Of a DNA stretch of 64,000 nt, positions 34,926-46,216 are shown one piece after another; position 1 is the first letter of the stretch, and each line of letters opens with the position of its first letter. Source of the DNA: Ganoderma boninense (Eukaryota > Basidiomycota > Agaricomycetes > Polyporales > Polyporaceae); assembly GCA_002900995.3 (NCBI GenBank), contig CM035307.1:2480001-2544000 (forward strand), read 5' to 3'. The notes under the pieces are model-generated. The model saw only the letters and a program-made list of their open reading frames with translations. It had not been told where the DNA came from and made no database searches. The position numbers and the translations under genes are program-made.

Positions 34926-35561
34926 ATGTCTGCCACCTCCACCCCCAACGACTCCCCCATCAGCACCCCCATCCAGCCCATGCACAACCCTGCACAAGCT
35001 GCCCACGTCGTCGTCCCCCAGGCGCCTCTAGGCAACGCCACTAATGGCCATTACAGCCAAGTCCCTGGCATGGGCGCAAAGGCATTGCTCGCAAAGAAGT
35101 TCGCAAAGTCACAGTACGCACATTTCTCACGGCGCTCCCGCTTCTAGTCTGCGAATTGCGGTTCACGCTGCGCTCGTGTTCCTTCTAGCAACCCTACGTA
35201 CGTCTCCCCGACGGACAACATGATGACCCCTTGCAGCCAGAAGCTCAACCAGACAAAGAAGAAGCATTTCGCGAAGTGAGTGCTACCGCTGCCACCATCG
35301 TCCATGTCCGGTGGGATGCTGACTGCGCAATCCGAACATGAACATGAACACGAACATGAACACGAACATCTTCAACCTGAACTTACGTGAACGTGAACCT
35401 CCATGGTATGCAGGGGTGCCACAAAGCCCATGCCCTCCCTCTTCTCTCAGCAGCCCGACTCCGAATCCGACTCGGAGGAAAGCCTGCCCCAGCCTCCCGC
35501 CGAACCCTCATCGTCATCGTCATCGGAGGGCAAGATGGACGAGGACGAGAACCCGTTCTAG
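34926..35561 (+). CDS. SPO12: Spo12-family mitotic exit protein
   Basis: Three exons give a small protein. Exon 1 starts MSATSTPNDSPISTPIQPMH and ends in ALLAKKFAKSQ. Exon 2 carries the family signature NPTYVSPTDNMMTPCSQKLN followed by QTKKKHFAK. Exon 3 is a Ser/Asp/Glu-rich tail, FSQQPDSESDSEESLPQPP, that ends DEDENPF. Spo12 in yeast is part of the FEAR network that releases Cdc14 in early anaphase, and acts in the nucleolus; the Ser-Pro sites in the signature are phosphorylated there. That role is inferred by homology. The second intron contains a short run of GAACAT/GAACAC hexamers at about 35335-35370. Confidence 0.9.
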
Positions 35562-36444
35562 ACTCGTCCACCCGTTCGTTGCTGGGGCGCTGTCAAAGCG
35601 TATGCGCATCTGGGGGCCTGGGGCCCGCCGCCGATCTGAATCCTGTACGACCACATTACGACCTTCCTTGTCTCCGCACCCTCTCGCCGCTCGTTTTCGT
35701 TTTCGTCGCCTCGTATAGCCCTGTTTTGTTCTGCTGTGTCCTGCCCTCTCGATGATCTCGACATCCGCGACTCGATTTATCGTGCCCAAGCGCATGTGTG
35801 TACTTTTGATATACAGATCTATACTGCGAGGCGTGGCTCGTCGACTCTCAATGGGAGAACATCTACATAACCCCTATTTCGCTTGTGATCGCCCGATCGC
35901 CGCTGCCCATCGAGCGAGTGATCTTCACCCCACGATTGTGCCTTGTTTCCCTCTACTTGCTACGACATCGATAACATCGATCCTGCAGGACACCTCGAGG
36001 ACGTCGCGGACATGGAAAATTACCCACTCGATTCTGGGGGGATGGTAATTGGTATGCATGGAGCGCCCAGCGCGCGACTCTACTTATGATATCGAAAACA
36101 GTTGTGCTAGAGAGGCGAAATGCTAACGTCCTTGCAATAAGTACAATATTGGAGAGATCGTTAAACGAGAGCGTAAAAAGGGTCGGCAAATGATATGGCG
36201 TGTTGGTATGAGAGAGAGAGCGGGACAGCGGCATTCAGTCAGAATATACGTCGGACGGGCCTGTATCACGGGAAAGTGTCCATGGCGATGCGATCCGGGT
36301 ATGAATGGAGGGAGGAGGCGGAGACGAGGGGCGAGGAGCGGACGTAACGATGACATGGCGACGACGAGAAGAGCAAACCCAACAGCGAAAGCATATCGGC
36401 CACGGCGGACCACGAACAACTCCACGGCTCCCTGGGTTCGCCGC
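35562..36444. other. Convergent intergenic region, SPO12 / chitin synthase
   Basis: These 880 bp hold two 3' untranslated regions that face each other. A GA-rich short repeat (GAGAGAGAGAG) lies near 36212. No gene is supported. Confidence 0.4.
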
Positions 36445-39400
36445 TTAGTTCCTGCGGCAGCAGCGGAAGAGGTTCCGCTTGAACCAGTAGTAGAGACACT
36501 GTCGGGGCATTAGATCGGCATGTATGCACAACTGAGAGCTGACAAAATCACTCACGCCAACGAATTTGACGAGGGAGAGCGCGAAGGTCGAGTAGAGGAT
36601 GACAGCGAAGTACGTGTTCTGCTTGGCGTGGAGTGCGGCCTCGTCCTCCGCTTCGTTACCAGTGCCGACGCCGTTCAGGCTCTCGATCGCGACAGAAAGA
36701 GTGGCGTTGGCCAGCAGCCAGAAGGCGACGAGGCGCGTACGGAACGTCTTGTTCTCGTCGTCCATCGTCGGCTTCTCGATGACCTCCTTTGTATCGATCT
36801 TCGTGAGCGCCCGCGTCACCGTCTCCTTGAACATCCGGTCGAGGTCTTCCTTGTTCCGTTCCGTGTCCTCGACAACGACTTCCGCGTCTTTTGTCTTCTT
36901 TGAGGAGACAGACGGCAGCGCCTCGGCCTTGTCAGACCCCTTGGTACCCCACGAGACATCGTGCAGGTTGCAGAAGGCGTAAACGTTCAGGACGTTAGTA
37001 AAGCTGGGTGCCAGGCAGAGGTATTGGAACATGGAAGAACCAAGGTGCCATGGGTCGCGCTGCACAACATGTTAGCATTAGCATCTCCTAGCACAACTGA
37101 GGAGGAATGTCACAGACGTAGAGTAGAGAAGCCATCAGCCAGATTCCAAACGTCGACACAATAGCGGCAATCAGAGCACCAATGGGCGGTTCGAAGAAGC
37201 TGGCGATTACTTGGCTCGTGGTCTTGTCTTTCAACTTGTCGGGAATGCTCTGTAAAGACGTGAGTTCCGGAGGTACTCGAAAGTGGCGAACGCAGACATA
37301 CCTTGAAGGAAAGCGCAGTCAACCAGAACGAGCACACCAGCAAATACACCGCAAGGATAGCATATACCCACAACGTGATATTATACGTCATGCGTTCACC
37401 CTTTGGTCTGTTACCCAACGCCAAAACGAATTGAAGCGCGAGGAGAGCAAGGTAGAGTGCTTTGAGACCGAAGTTAACCCAGTGTGTCTATGACAAGAAT
37501 CAATGACCTGGCTTCGTGCAGTTTGCAAGGTACGTACAACCGCTTCCGTGCCGAAAATGTAGATTCCCTGAGTAGGCATGAGGTCGATGATGATGCTGAA
37601 GGTGAGCCAAATGTTCGCCAGAGAGAACCACGAGAAGACCAATGAGACGACGTTGTACTATTCGCATCGTCAACACGATTTAAAACTTCGATTGACCAGC
37701 CAAAAATAGGACGTACGAAGGCCTGGACGTGGAAGAAGAACATGCGAATGATGCCGTGGCCGGATCGGTAGAGATTGAAGAAGTTGATGATGGCATACTG
37801 TTGGAGGGTCGGATTGGCACACGCACAATATCAATTTTGAAGCGAATTGACGTACCACTGACGCAGCGAAAGAGCCGTTCAGCCAACGACGACGTTGACC
37901 AATCAGCTCGGCGGCGGATTCAGGCACATCCGTCTCTGCTTTACTCGGCTTCACATACGTGAGCGTCCATCGGTCGCCGGCTTTGGCGACTAGCTCAAAA
38001 CAGAGAATACGATCCTCGGCCAAGAACATGTTTTTGGTGAAGATGTTCATGCCGTAGATTCCTTTCGGACCCAAACGTTCCGCGAGCGAGTGATCTCCAT
38101 GGAAGTACTGCTCAAGCGGCCTGCCAAGGATAGCGCGGTAGCGGTATGCAGAGAACGCACCGGGCAGCACGGACACGTATCCGAAACTGCTCTCAAGTGG
38201 CTTATCTACGCCGTACAGGTGGAGTGAGCGTGAGAAACGCATTGCAGAACGCTAGCAACGTACCAAGAATGTTCGACATCTTGTACTCGAAGTTTTGCGC
38301 TGCGACCAGGGGGTTAATGAGCTTGCGACCACCCTCAATCATAGCGTGGATCTCTCCACAGCATCCACCAAGGTGAGGGTCGTTATAGAAAGCCTCCCAG
38401 AGGTAGTAGATCGACTTGTGTCCAGGTTTGGTACCCGCGTCAATGAGAACGCAGATTTCGGGCTGGCGAACGGTTAGCCTCGGCCGCAGCGCCTGCGCAT
38501 TGGAGCAATCACGAACCTCAAGCATGCGGCCAATGGCATTGAACAGCCATCGGTGGGAGTTGATCTTCTTTTGATTCTTCGCCTTGATGACCAAAATAAT
38601 CTGGACAGGCACGAGGTTGTTTGCGTCGTCGCCATGGGGAACGACGAGCTGGGGTGTGGCATCCACGGAGAGCTGGGTCGTATACTGCGAGACGGGGTCA
38701 GCACGGCCGCGACAGGTGAGGGTGAGGAATGATGCATGCCTCGAAGATGTGGGCGACAGTTTCTTTACCATCGAGCTCTTTCTTCATAACCCCATCCTGG
38801 TAGACGCCTACGGTGGCAAGAATATCCAAGACGGTCTTGTCCATTGGCTCGAGACCGTCAACGACGAGCGCAACAGTAATCTTCTGCCATCCGGGGACGC
38901 CTTCCTCCGCAGACCTACGCCAGTACTTGGACTGCTTTGTCTTGCAGATGTCGCGGATATTCAGCATGACGCCATGGAGGGTGCGAGCGTAAAGGGTCTT
39001 GTCTTCATTGTAAGACGTGACCGCGATCAGGAGCTCGGTCTGACGGTTGTACAGCTTGGTCCGTAAACTGTAGCCGTTGGCCTCCGTGAAGTCATCAGGG
39101 TCGACTGTAGCGGCAGTGTAACGCATGTGGCTGCATACATGCACTCGTCAGGTCCCTGCGCTGGAACAAGATGCAGAAGCGACTTACGAGAACTCTGTCG
39201 TGCTGCTCTGTTGCCATTTGGGCTCAATTGCGCTGAAAACAGGCGACGGAACGGCGTATTCAGTGATAAAGTTTCCCCTGGTGAGCTTGACCTTGCGGGT
39301 TTTCCCGCGCTTGATGGTCTGACGGCGCCTCCACTGTGATTCCACGCCCAGTGACGAGCTCGACGCGACGGACAGAGGGCGGGCGCCGTAGGGATCACCG

Positions 39401-39744
39401 TAAGAATTGGGATCGAAAGGACTGCGCATTATATCCTTAGCCGAAGACGTAATGTCTTTCCAAACGATGTACACTCACGGATATCCCGTCCCTCCGGCAT
39501 TCAAAGGCAGTTTCTCGGACTCCTCTTCATCGTAATCGCCAAGCGTTCCGAACTCGTTAGGGAGAGACGTGACGCTATGATCTGGAGTGGGGAAGGTGGG
39601 CTCAGAAAAGTTGATGGCCCGCTGGCGGTCAGCGAAGGGATCGGTGAGAGTATTCGAGTCGGTACCGGAGGACTGGGAAGTGAGGGATGGGAGCGGCGGC
39701 CGTTGATCTTGTGCCATGGCAGAGGAAAGGGAGGGTGAGGCCAA
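36445..39744 (-). CDS. Chitin synthase, division 1 (GT2)
   Basis: The frame starts at [20 protein letters not shown]; the inner ATG at about 39717 is also possible. A disordered N-terminus precedes the Chitin_synth_1N stretch [19 protein letters not shown]. The GT2 core has [114 protein letters not shown] with the EDR motif, and [14 protein letters not shown] with QRRRW. Several membrane spans follow, with the WGTKG motif of classes I-III. The protein ends in [14 protein letters not shown]. It adds GlcNAc from UDP-GlcNAc to growing chitin at the plasma membrane. The gene has many introns, and I found no break in the joins I checked. The exact class cannot be settled by eye. Confidence 0.93.
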
Positions 39745-40583
39745 GGCGTCCGGGCTGCTGTTGTCGTCGGAGAGCCTGGCTGGTGGGTTGTGGAAGTAGA
39801 CGGAGGTCGCCTCTCGATGCTTTTGTACCAGCGTTTGCCGAGCGCCGCCTCAGGACTCCGGCCACCCCTTCCTCCAGGCATTGCCTTGTCTTTGACTTGT
39901 CTGTCAACTCGGTCTATGTATAACTAGGCTCTCCCGCTCCGAAATCGTTGATGAGTGACATAAATTCTATCAGGACCAGGACCCACTCATGTATCGTTGT
40001 CAGTACATACTCAGGATTTCCAGGCCAAGAGGGGGTATCCAGAAGGGGGTTGGTAGGTGGCTGGCTGCGGACAGGACAATTATAGCAACGGGGTCTTGGT
40101 GCATAGCCCAAATGAAACCATAAGCACAGGGTGATCGGGGACCAAGCCTTTGCACAGCGTGGACTGGCGGTGCGGCGAACTGTCTCAACAACGCCTCGCA
40201 CGCACACAGTGTTGGGCGCATCCGCTTTACGCCTCGTTCCGCGGCGCTTCTGGGCTCACAACAAGTCTTTATATGAACCTTTACAGGCTATAAGTCCAAT
40301 GAACATATCGTGCTGTCGTGTAAGGAGCCTGAACTACTATAGTTGTGGCAAGCGGTGGGGAAATACCCGGCCACTGCGAGTCCCAGCGATGGATCATGGT
40401 GGACGGTTGCGCCCGATCGAACTCGAGATCATGACCAAAGTTGGACAGATCCAAACCCACCTGTGGGCGCGCCTTCGGCATCAAGGTTGAATAAAACAGC
40501 TATACGCGCCATCGCAGCCAACGCCATCCTATCTCCCCAACCTCTCACAAATCAGCCTCCGAGCCTCAAACCTGCGACAGACA
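39745..40583. other. Divergent intergenic region, chitin synthase / GST-like gene
   Basis: This gap of about 840 bp must hold both promoters. A stretch at 40385-40450 resembles part of a tRNA at first sight but does not fold. No other gene is supported. Confidence 0.4.
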
Positions 40584-41985
40584 TGGTGTCTGCTACTGAA
40601 CTTCCTGTGATATTATATCAGTCAGCGGATAGATTGTATTCTTCTCTGGCCAAGGATGAGAACTAATACAGCTTCCCAGTTACGATGCCTCTCCCGTCGC
40701 GAGGAAGATCAAGCATATTCTGACTATCAAAAGGGTGCCCCACTTCAGAGTGGAGGTCAGGACGTGACGGCGTTATGATGACTTACTTGAGCTCACGCTG
40801 ATGACCTAGATGCCCATGACACTTCCTCGCCCGGACCTCGCCGATCGACTAGGCGTGAAGTATCGACGCATACCTGTCCTAGCAATAGGCAAAGATGTCT
40901 ATTGCGATAGCAGCCTCATTGCCAGTGTTCTGGAGCGCAACTTCACGTCAGAACAGGGCTTCGGCACAATCTTCCCGAACAGAAAGGGTGGAGGCAAAGC
41001 AGATACGGGGATAATCAAGGCATTCGCTATGAGCTATGCAGATCGAACACTCGGTAGTCTAGGCTCCCAGACACTCCCGTACTACAAGTTCAAGCCTGAA
41101 TTCTTGGATGATAGGAGTAATGTGCGTACCTGCCTACCCTCTCCGATAGGATCCAATTGACTGTGGATGGTTTCTGTCACCTGTGTAGTGGTTCGGCGCA
41201 AAGGTTGATCCTCAGGCGATCATGACCAACCAGCCTGTTGTGATAAGTTCATTATCTTCGCATCTGGTTCGTCTTCGCGCAACGATTCGAGGAGATCGTC
41301 GTCCTTGTGTCACAAACACGATGCTAACGCCTGGCTGTAGGCGCTCATTGAAGAACAGCTTTCCGACAATCGCGAATGGTTGATGGACACTGAGACCCCC
41401 AGTTTGGCAGATATCTCAGTTCATTATATCTGGGACTGGATGCAGTCGTTCAGGCCATTGAGAGATATCAAGCAAACGCTGCTCGACGACGCGAGGTTTC
41501 CTGCGACGCTCGCAGTACGTCATGTCCGTCCATCGCAAGAAGCTGGTCCATGGGGCTGAAACTTTGCCGCAGTGGATTGCGCGAATGTCGGCATTTATCG
41601 CCAAGGAGGGTGCTGCGCATACAGTGATACTAGACAACATCTCTGGGGAGCGAGCTGCGGAGCTGATTACCTCTTCCGTGTCTGGGGACCTCAACATCGT
41701 CAACTTCGACGAAATAGAAGCGTCCCGACTGAAGATCAAGCTCAGGGAACTAGTGTCCGTCGCGCCAACCGACAACGGTGTATTGTAGTCTTCGTTTTAT
41801 CTTCCATGAGGCTGACAAGTGGTCTATTTCTGCTAGGCAAGATCCCCACAGTGGGGAAACTCATTGCTCTCAACAAGGAGGAAGTGGTTGTCGAGACGGA
41901 GGGCTCCTCTGGAAAGCCTGTATATTGTCACTTCCCTCGACTTTACTACTCTGTTAGAGCTGACATATTCACGGCTAACCTGTAA
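40584..41985 (+). CDS. Glutathione S-transferase-like protein
   Basis: The start is MVSATELPVILY, followed after splicing by HYDASPVARKIKHILTIKRV, an N-terminal thioredoxin-like GST domain with Ser-Pro in the place of the active-site motif. The next exon has LGVKYRRIPVLAIGKDVYCD and SSLIASVLER, matching the cis-Pro and the Asp/Ser glutathione-binding stretch. The all-helical C-terminal domain follows (PSLADISVHYIWDWMQSFRP). About 100 more residues, with ELITSSVSGDLNIVNFDEIE and PTVGKLIALNKEEVVVETEG, run to the end DIFTANL at 41985. It has six or more exons. The family is common in wood-decay fungi and handles xenobiotics or extractives; substrate and catalysis are unknown here. Confidence 0.82.
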
Positions 41986-42495
41986 CCACCTGCTTCTGAC
42001 CAGCTTGTACGCCGTCTCGGAGCTTGCGCACACATTTTTAGGACTAATATCTATCATGTATCACTAGACTCTGGAGGAATATGAATCGGAATTGGAAGTA
42101 CAGCTCCGGCTATGAATCCTGTCCCCGAACGTAGTTACGGTATCGTTACAGCATAGAATCTTGCACACCATTCTGAATGATGTGGTATGGATTGTTCAGG
42201 AGCTGCGGACCCGCAGCAAAGGGCGGGCCAGACAAGGCGCTCAGCGCTCACTAACTTAACTTAGTTGCAGCGGCGAACGAGGTGGCGAACAGGTAAGTAG
42301 ACGCCTGAATACCGGAGGTCTCGGTCCACTAGACTAGACTGACTAACGAGATTCCGGCTTACTCTCTCTTTCTTCGACCTGCCGCGTAACCGCCTCCACC
42401 ACTGCCCCCCTCCGCCACCTTCCGGTCTCCGACATTGCTGTTCGCTCAGTCACATCCTTGGTTCCAGGCACCGCTCCCGCTGCGCTGCAAGAGCA
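41986..42495. other. Intergenic, GST-like gene to CLPTM1 gene
   Basis: These 510 bp hold the 3' end of the GST-like gene and the CLPTM1 promoter. No feature beyond a pyrimidine-rich stretch near the start codon is seen. Confidence 0.4.
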
Positions 42496-45400
42496 ATGTC
42501 CACGCAAAATGCGCCTCGAGCTGCGCCAGCGAACGCCGGGGCCGCCGGGGGAGGCGAGGAGGAAAGTCCGTTCAAGAAGTTCTTTGCCATCGCACAGGTG
42601 AGTATGTCGCATTATTCATGCTGTGGACGCGGCGGACACCATAGGCCGCTTGCGTGTCTGGGTGTGGTCCCCCATGTCTGCGCCCCAGCACCTGAAGCAG
42701 ACAGACACTGACGGAAGGCTGGACTGGTGCGGCCGTGGTGGGATTTGTGTGTAGCAAATGCTGTTGGTCTATGCCGTGACGCAAGTCGGTACGTACGCAC
42801 GTCCTCTTCTTGCGCAGCGGCGTCGGCTCCGGCATCACCATATGCTGTCATCCTGTTCTGTTGGCTGATTCGTGCAACTCCGTTGGGGCACCTTGGGCGA
42901 ATATCTTAGCGGGCAAATTCCTTGGCGGTAACAAAACCCAGCAACAGCAACAACAGCAAGGCGCGGACGTGGCCACCGCACCGCAGGCGCAGGTCCCCGG
43001 ACAAGAGGTCCCCGTCACCGGTGCCCCGACACACGCCGTCCCCGGATGGCCGGTGGGGCTACCGCTGGCGATGCATGTCCATCTCTCGACCTCGCCGACG
43101 GGTGACGTATTTTCTGGCAAGTGGACATCTGGCTACAGGAAGGATAAGGACTCGGACCTGCCAAGCTTCGTGTGGAGCAATATTACGCTTGGAGACCGGA
43201 ACGAGAAGCGGGTCGCAGAGTTCAACGTGAACTTGCCCGAGGTGCGTACTAACGAGACTCCAGGTTGCTCATGTTGTGAAGAGCTTTTCGTGTACCGTAG
43301 GCTGTGCAAAACAATGGATCACTTTGGGCGGACGTTTTCCTTGTGCGAGATGGTGCTAGCCCCGACCCGTCGGACGCGAAATTTGACCCCCATGCTGTTC
43401 ACCATGTTCGAACACGTGAGTCTTGTGAGAGTATCTGGGCAGGGCGCATGCACTTACGGGTGACGACGGATTCCAGTCCTGACGAAATATCTCCCCAAGA
43501 CTAAGGTTCGGAAGGAGAAGAATCTGTTGAGCGGCTCCATAGGACAGTCTACCGATGAGGTCGAACAGGTTGATTCCCAACTTTCTACATTCATTTCAGA
43601 GAACTTATCCCCAGTACAGGAAAGCGAAACCATTGTGTCTCATTGGCATCCTGTACGCCACCTTTAGCAACTAATCACAAGGGGGAACTAACGCCTCCTC
43701 TTAGAACATCACTCTTGCATTAATCTCGGACAACCCTACGATTAAATTAGACACGGTTCACGGACCCGCAGCACAGTGTCAGTATGCGTTCAATCTGGAG
43801 GAGAATCATGTTTTCGTTAACCTTGGCACAGATATTGCTCTTACCCCAGAGCGCGATACCCTGGGACGGGTTTACTACAATCCCATCATCTTCCCGAACG
43901 AATTTTGGCATCTGCGGTCACAATACGTGGAAATCAACTCGACAACTCCAACCCTGCCGCTCCAGATCGAGTTCCAGCCGATGGCATACTGGAAGTTCAC
44001 CATATTTGCCGCTCTTACCCAAAGTTTCGCCGAGGCAGCGAAGCAGCAGGGCTCTGCGTCCTCCGCGGAGTTGGACGAAGTTAAGCGCATGCTCGTGGAA
44101 ACGAACCCGTACTTCCTTGGCTTGACTGCGCTCGTGAGCGTGCTACATGTCTTGTGCGTGCGGTTGCTTTTCGTCGTTGCGTCAAATGACCCTCTGACCC
44201 GACTTTGAATAGGTTCGAGTTCCTTGCATTCAGCTCCGACGTATCACACTGGAGGCAAAAGCAAGAGCTAGTCGGTGTTTCCGTTAGGTATTTAATTCCC
44301 TGCATGTAGAGGCAACAAAACACTAACGTTGACCTTGGCAGATCTGTTCGTAAGCTTATCCATGCTCGAAGGAACAGGGCTAACGCTTTCCACCGAATAG
44401 ATCGTTACGAACGTCGTCGTACAGCTAATCATCCTACTCTACCTCATCGACAATAATGAACAAACTAGCTGGATGATTCTGATGGGCTCTGGTATTGGCG
44501 TCGTTATAGAGGCATGGAAGGTCGGTGTGTGCGTTTTGCATCGCGCACAAATTCTCACAACAGCCGGCTATCGCACTGCAGATAACCAAGGCCGTAGATA
44601 TCAGCTTGGGTCCTGCACCAGCGGGAGCTTGGATACCCTACAAGCTCGTGATCAAAGGTATGTGCGAATATATCGGATCTGTCGCGATTCCACCCGAGGG
44701 AACTCCGTCGGCCGCGCGGGGGAAGTGCGGCCTTCCTCAGTCCGCGGAGACTGACCACGAGCTTTCTGCAGACAAACATGTTTTGAGCGAGGATGAGAAG
44801 AAGACCCAGGAGTAAGCGCGTATTTTGGCTAGTGGAGAATCTTGTTCTGACCGTGTTCACAGATACGACAAGCTGGCATTCCGAATCGTGTCCTACTTCA
44901 CGATCCCGTGTCTGGCCGCATACACAGTCTACTCTCTGCTTTATGAGACGCATAGAGGATGGTACTCCTTTGTCATCTCGACCTTGACGTCATTTGTGTA
45001 CATGTTCGGTTTCGTGAGTCTTCGGCCTTGACATCGGGGCATATGAGCCGTACTGACTTCTCACGCAGGCCCAGCTGATCCCACAGCTCATTATTAACTA
45101 CAAGCTGAAAAGCGTAGCGCACATGCCGATGAAGGCAATGGTGTACAAGACGCTTTCCACGGTAGGTGGCTTCGTCGTCGACTCGGAGCGTGTGGCTCAA
45201 GGAATCTGCTTCTCCAGGTGGTCGACGATCTATTTGCGTGCGTGATCTGTTTCGAACGTGGCTGGAACGCTTAACGTTAACACGCGTCTGCAGTTTCTGC
45301 ATCAAGATGCCCATTCTTCACCGCCTCGCGTGTTTCCGCGATGACGTTGTGTTCTTAGTGTTCCTGTACCAGGTGCGTCTCCAGCTCAGAACGCTGCGCT

Positions 45401-45581
45401 AGCAATGTATTAGATGTGCAACGTGCTGACGTAGCTCTGCCTACAGCGGTGGATTTACAGGATCGACCCCAACCGGGTAAACGAGTACGGTCAAGTGATG
45501 GCGAAGGACGTGGATGCCGTCGAAGGCGAGGAGAAGGGCAAGGAGAAGAAGGAGGCGAAGGAGTCGAAGAAGAACCGGTGA
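42496..45581 (+). CDS. CLPTM1-family membrane protein
   Basis: The start is MSTQNAPRAAPANAGAAGGG. A first hydrophobic span is split over small exons whose joins near 42750-42920 are uncertain; one reading in frame gives LLVYAVTQVGTGVGSGITIC then SGKFLGGNKT. A run of seven Gln and a Pro/Ala linker follow. The lumenal domain matches the family closely: VQNNGSLWADVFLVRDGASP, PIIFPNEFWHLRSQYVEINS, LPLQIEFQPMAYWKFTIFAA. The C-terminal half has the multi-span region: TNPYFLGLTALVSVLHVLFE, SWMILMGSGIGVVIEAWKI, FVYMFGFAQLIPQLIINYKL, MPMKAMVYKTLSTVVDDLFA and CFRDDVVFLVFLYQRWIYRI. It ends in a Lys/Glu-rich tail at TGA 45579-45581. Members act in the ER, where the human proteins are linked to receptor trafficking and lipid scrambling; the fungal role is open. 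Confidence 0.9.
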
Positions 45582-46216
45582 TGGGCCGAATGAGGAGCTG
45601 CTGTGTGTGGAAGCCTGGGGTGGAGGGGAGGGGGAAGTGCTATCTCGGCCGGAGCCCGTACAATCAGCGGTGTTTTCGGGAGGCAGTTGCGGATTAGGCA
45701 TGACAGTCCTTGGTTCATGGAGAGTGATGACAGATCGGATATGGCGCTCGTTGCAATGGGCTGGTGTCGGTTGCATTGTCCGAGCATGAAAAGCGTGTGG
45801 ACGGGCGAAATGACCTCGTGGCCGTCCGCGCGGAGATGGTCGCTGTGCGTCATGTCGCGTATACTCAGGGGCATTCCCAGGTGACCGGGCTGTTGGTGAG
45901 GCTGAAGTCGTCCTGAATAATGGAGAGGAGGAAGAGGCGCAGGACTACTAGTGTGGCCTGGGGAGCAAGTATGCGGGGTGATGGAGGAGAGCGCGGACGG
46001 GAGATCGGACCGAGGCGGGTGGAGGAAAACTAGCGCTCCGATGCTGGAGGGGGAAGTGAGCCGGACCACCGTCTCTGACTCTGCCTCTCAGTTCGGCCTG
46101 CAGCGGTCTGCCATCCTTCTTCTTTGCGTCAACTGCCTCCGTCTCTGCTTCTCCCTCCTGCCCTCCCTCACTCCCCGCCTCCTCCGCACCCTCTGCCTCC
46201 CCTCTGCCGCCTTGCT
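45582..46216. other. Intergenic, CLPTM1 gene to uncharacterised gene
   Basis: These 635 bp carry the CLPTM1 3' region and the next promoter, with a C/T-rich stretch at 46125-46210. Open frames here are short and cross one another without domain content. Confidence 0.4.

Noticed and set aside
40385..40450. tRNA-like stretch with GATCGAACTCGAGATC
   Set aside because: It resembles a T arm at first glance, but no acceptor, D arm or anticodon arm can be paired around it.
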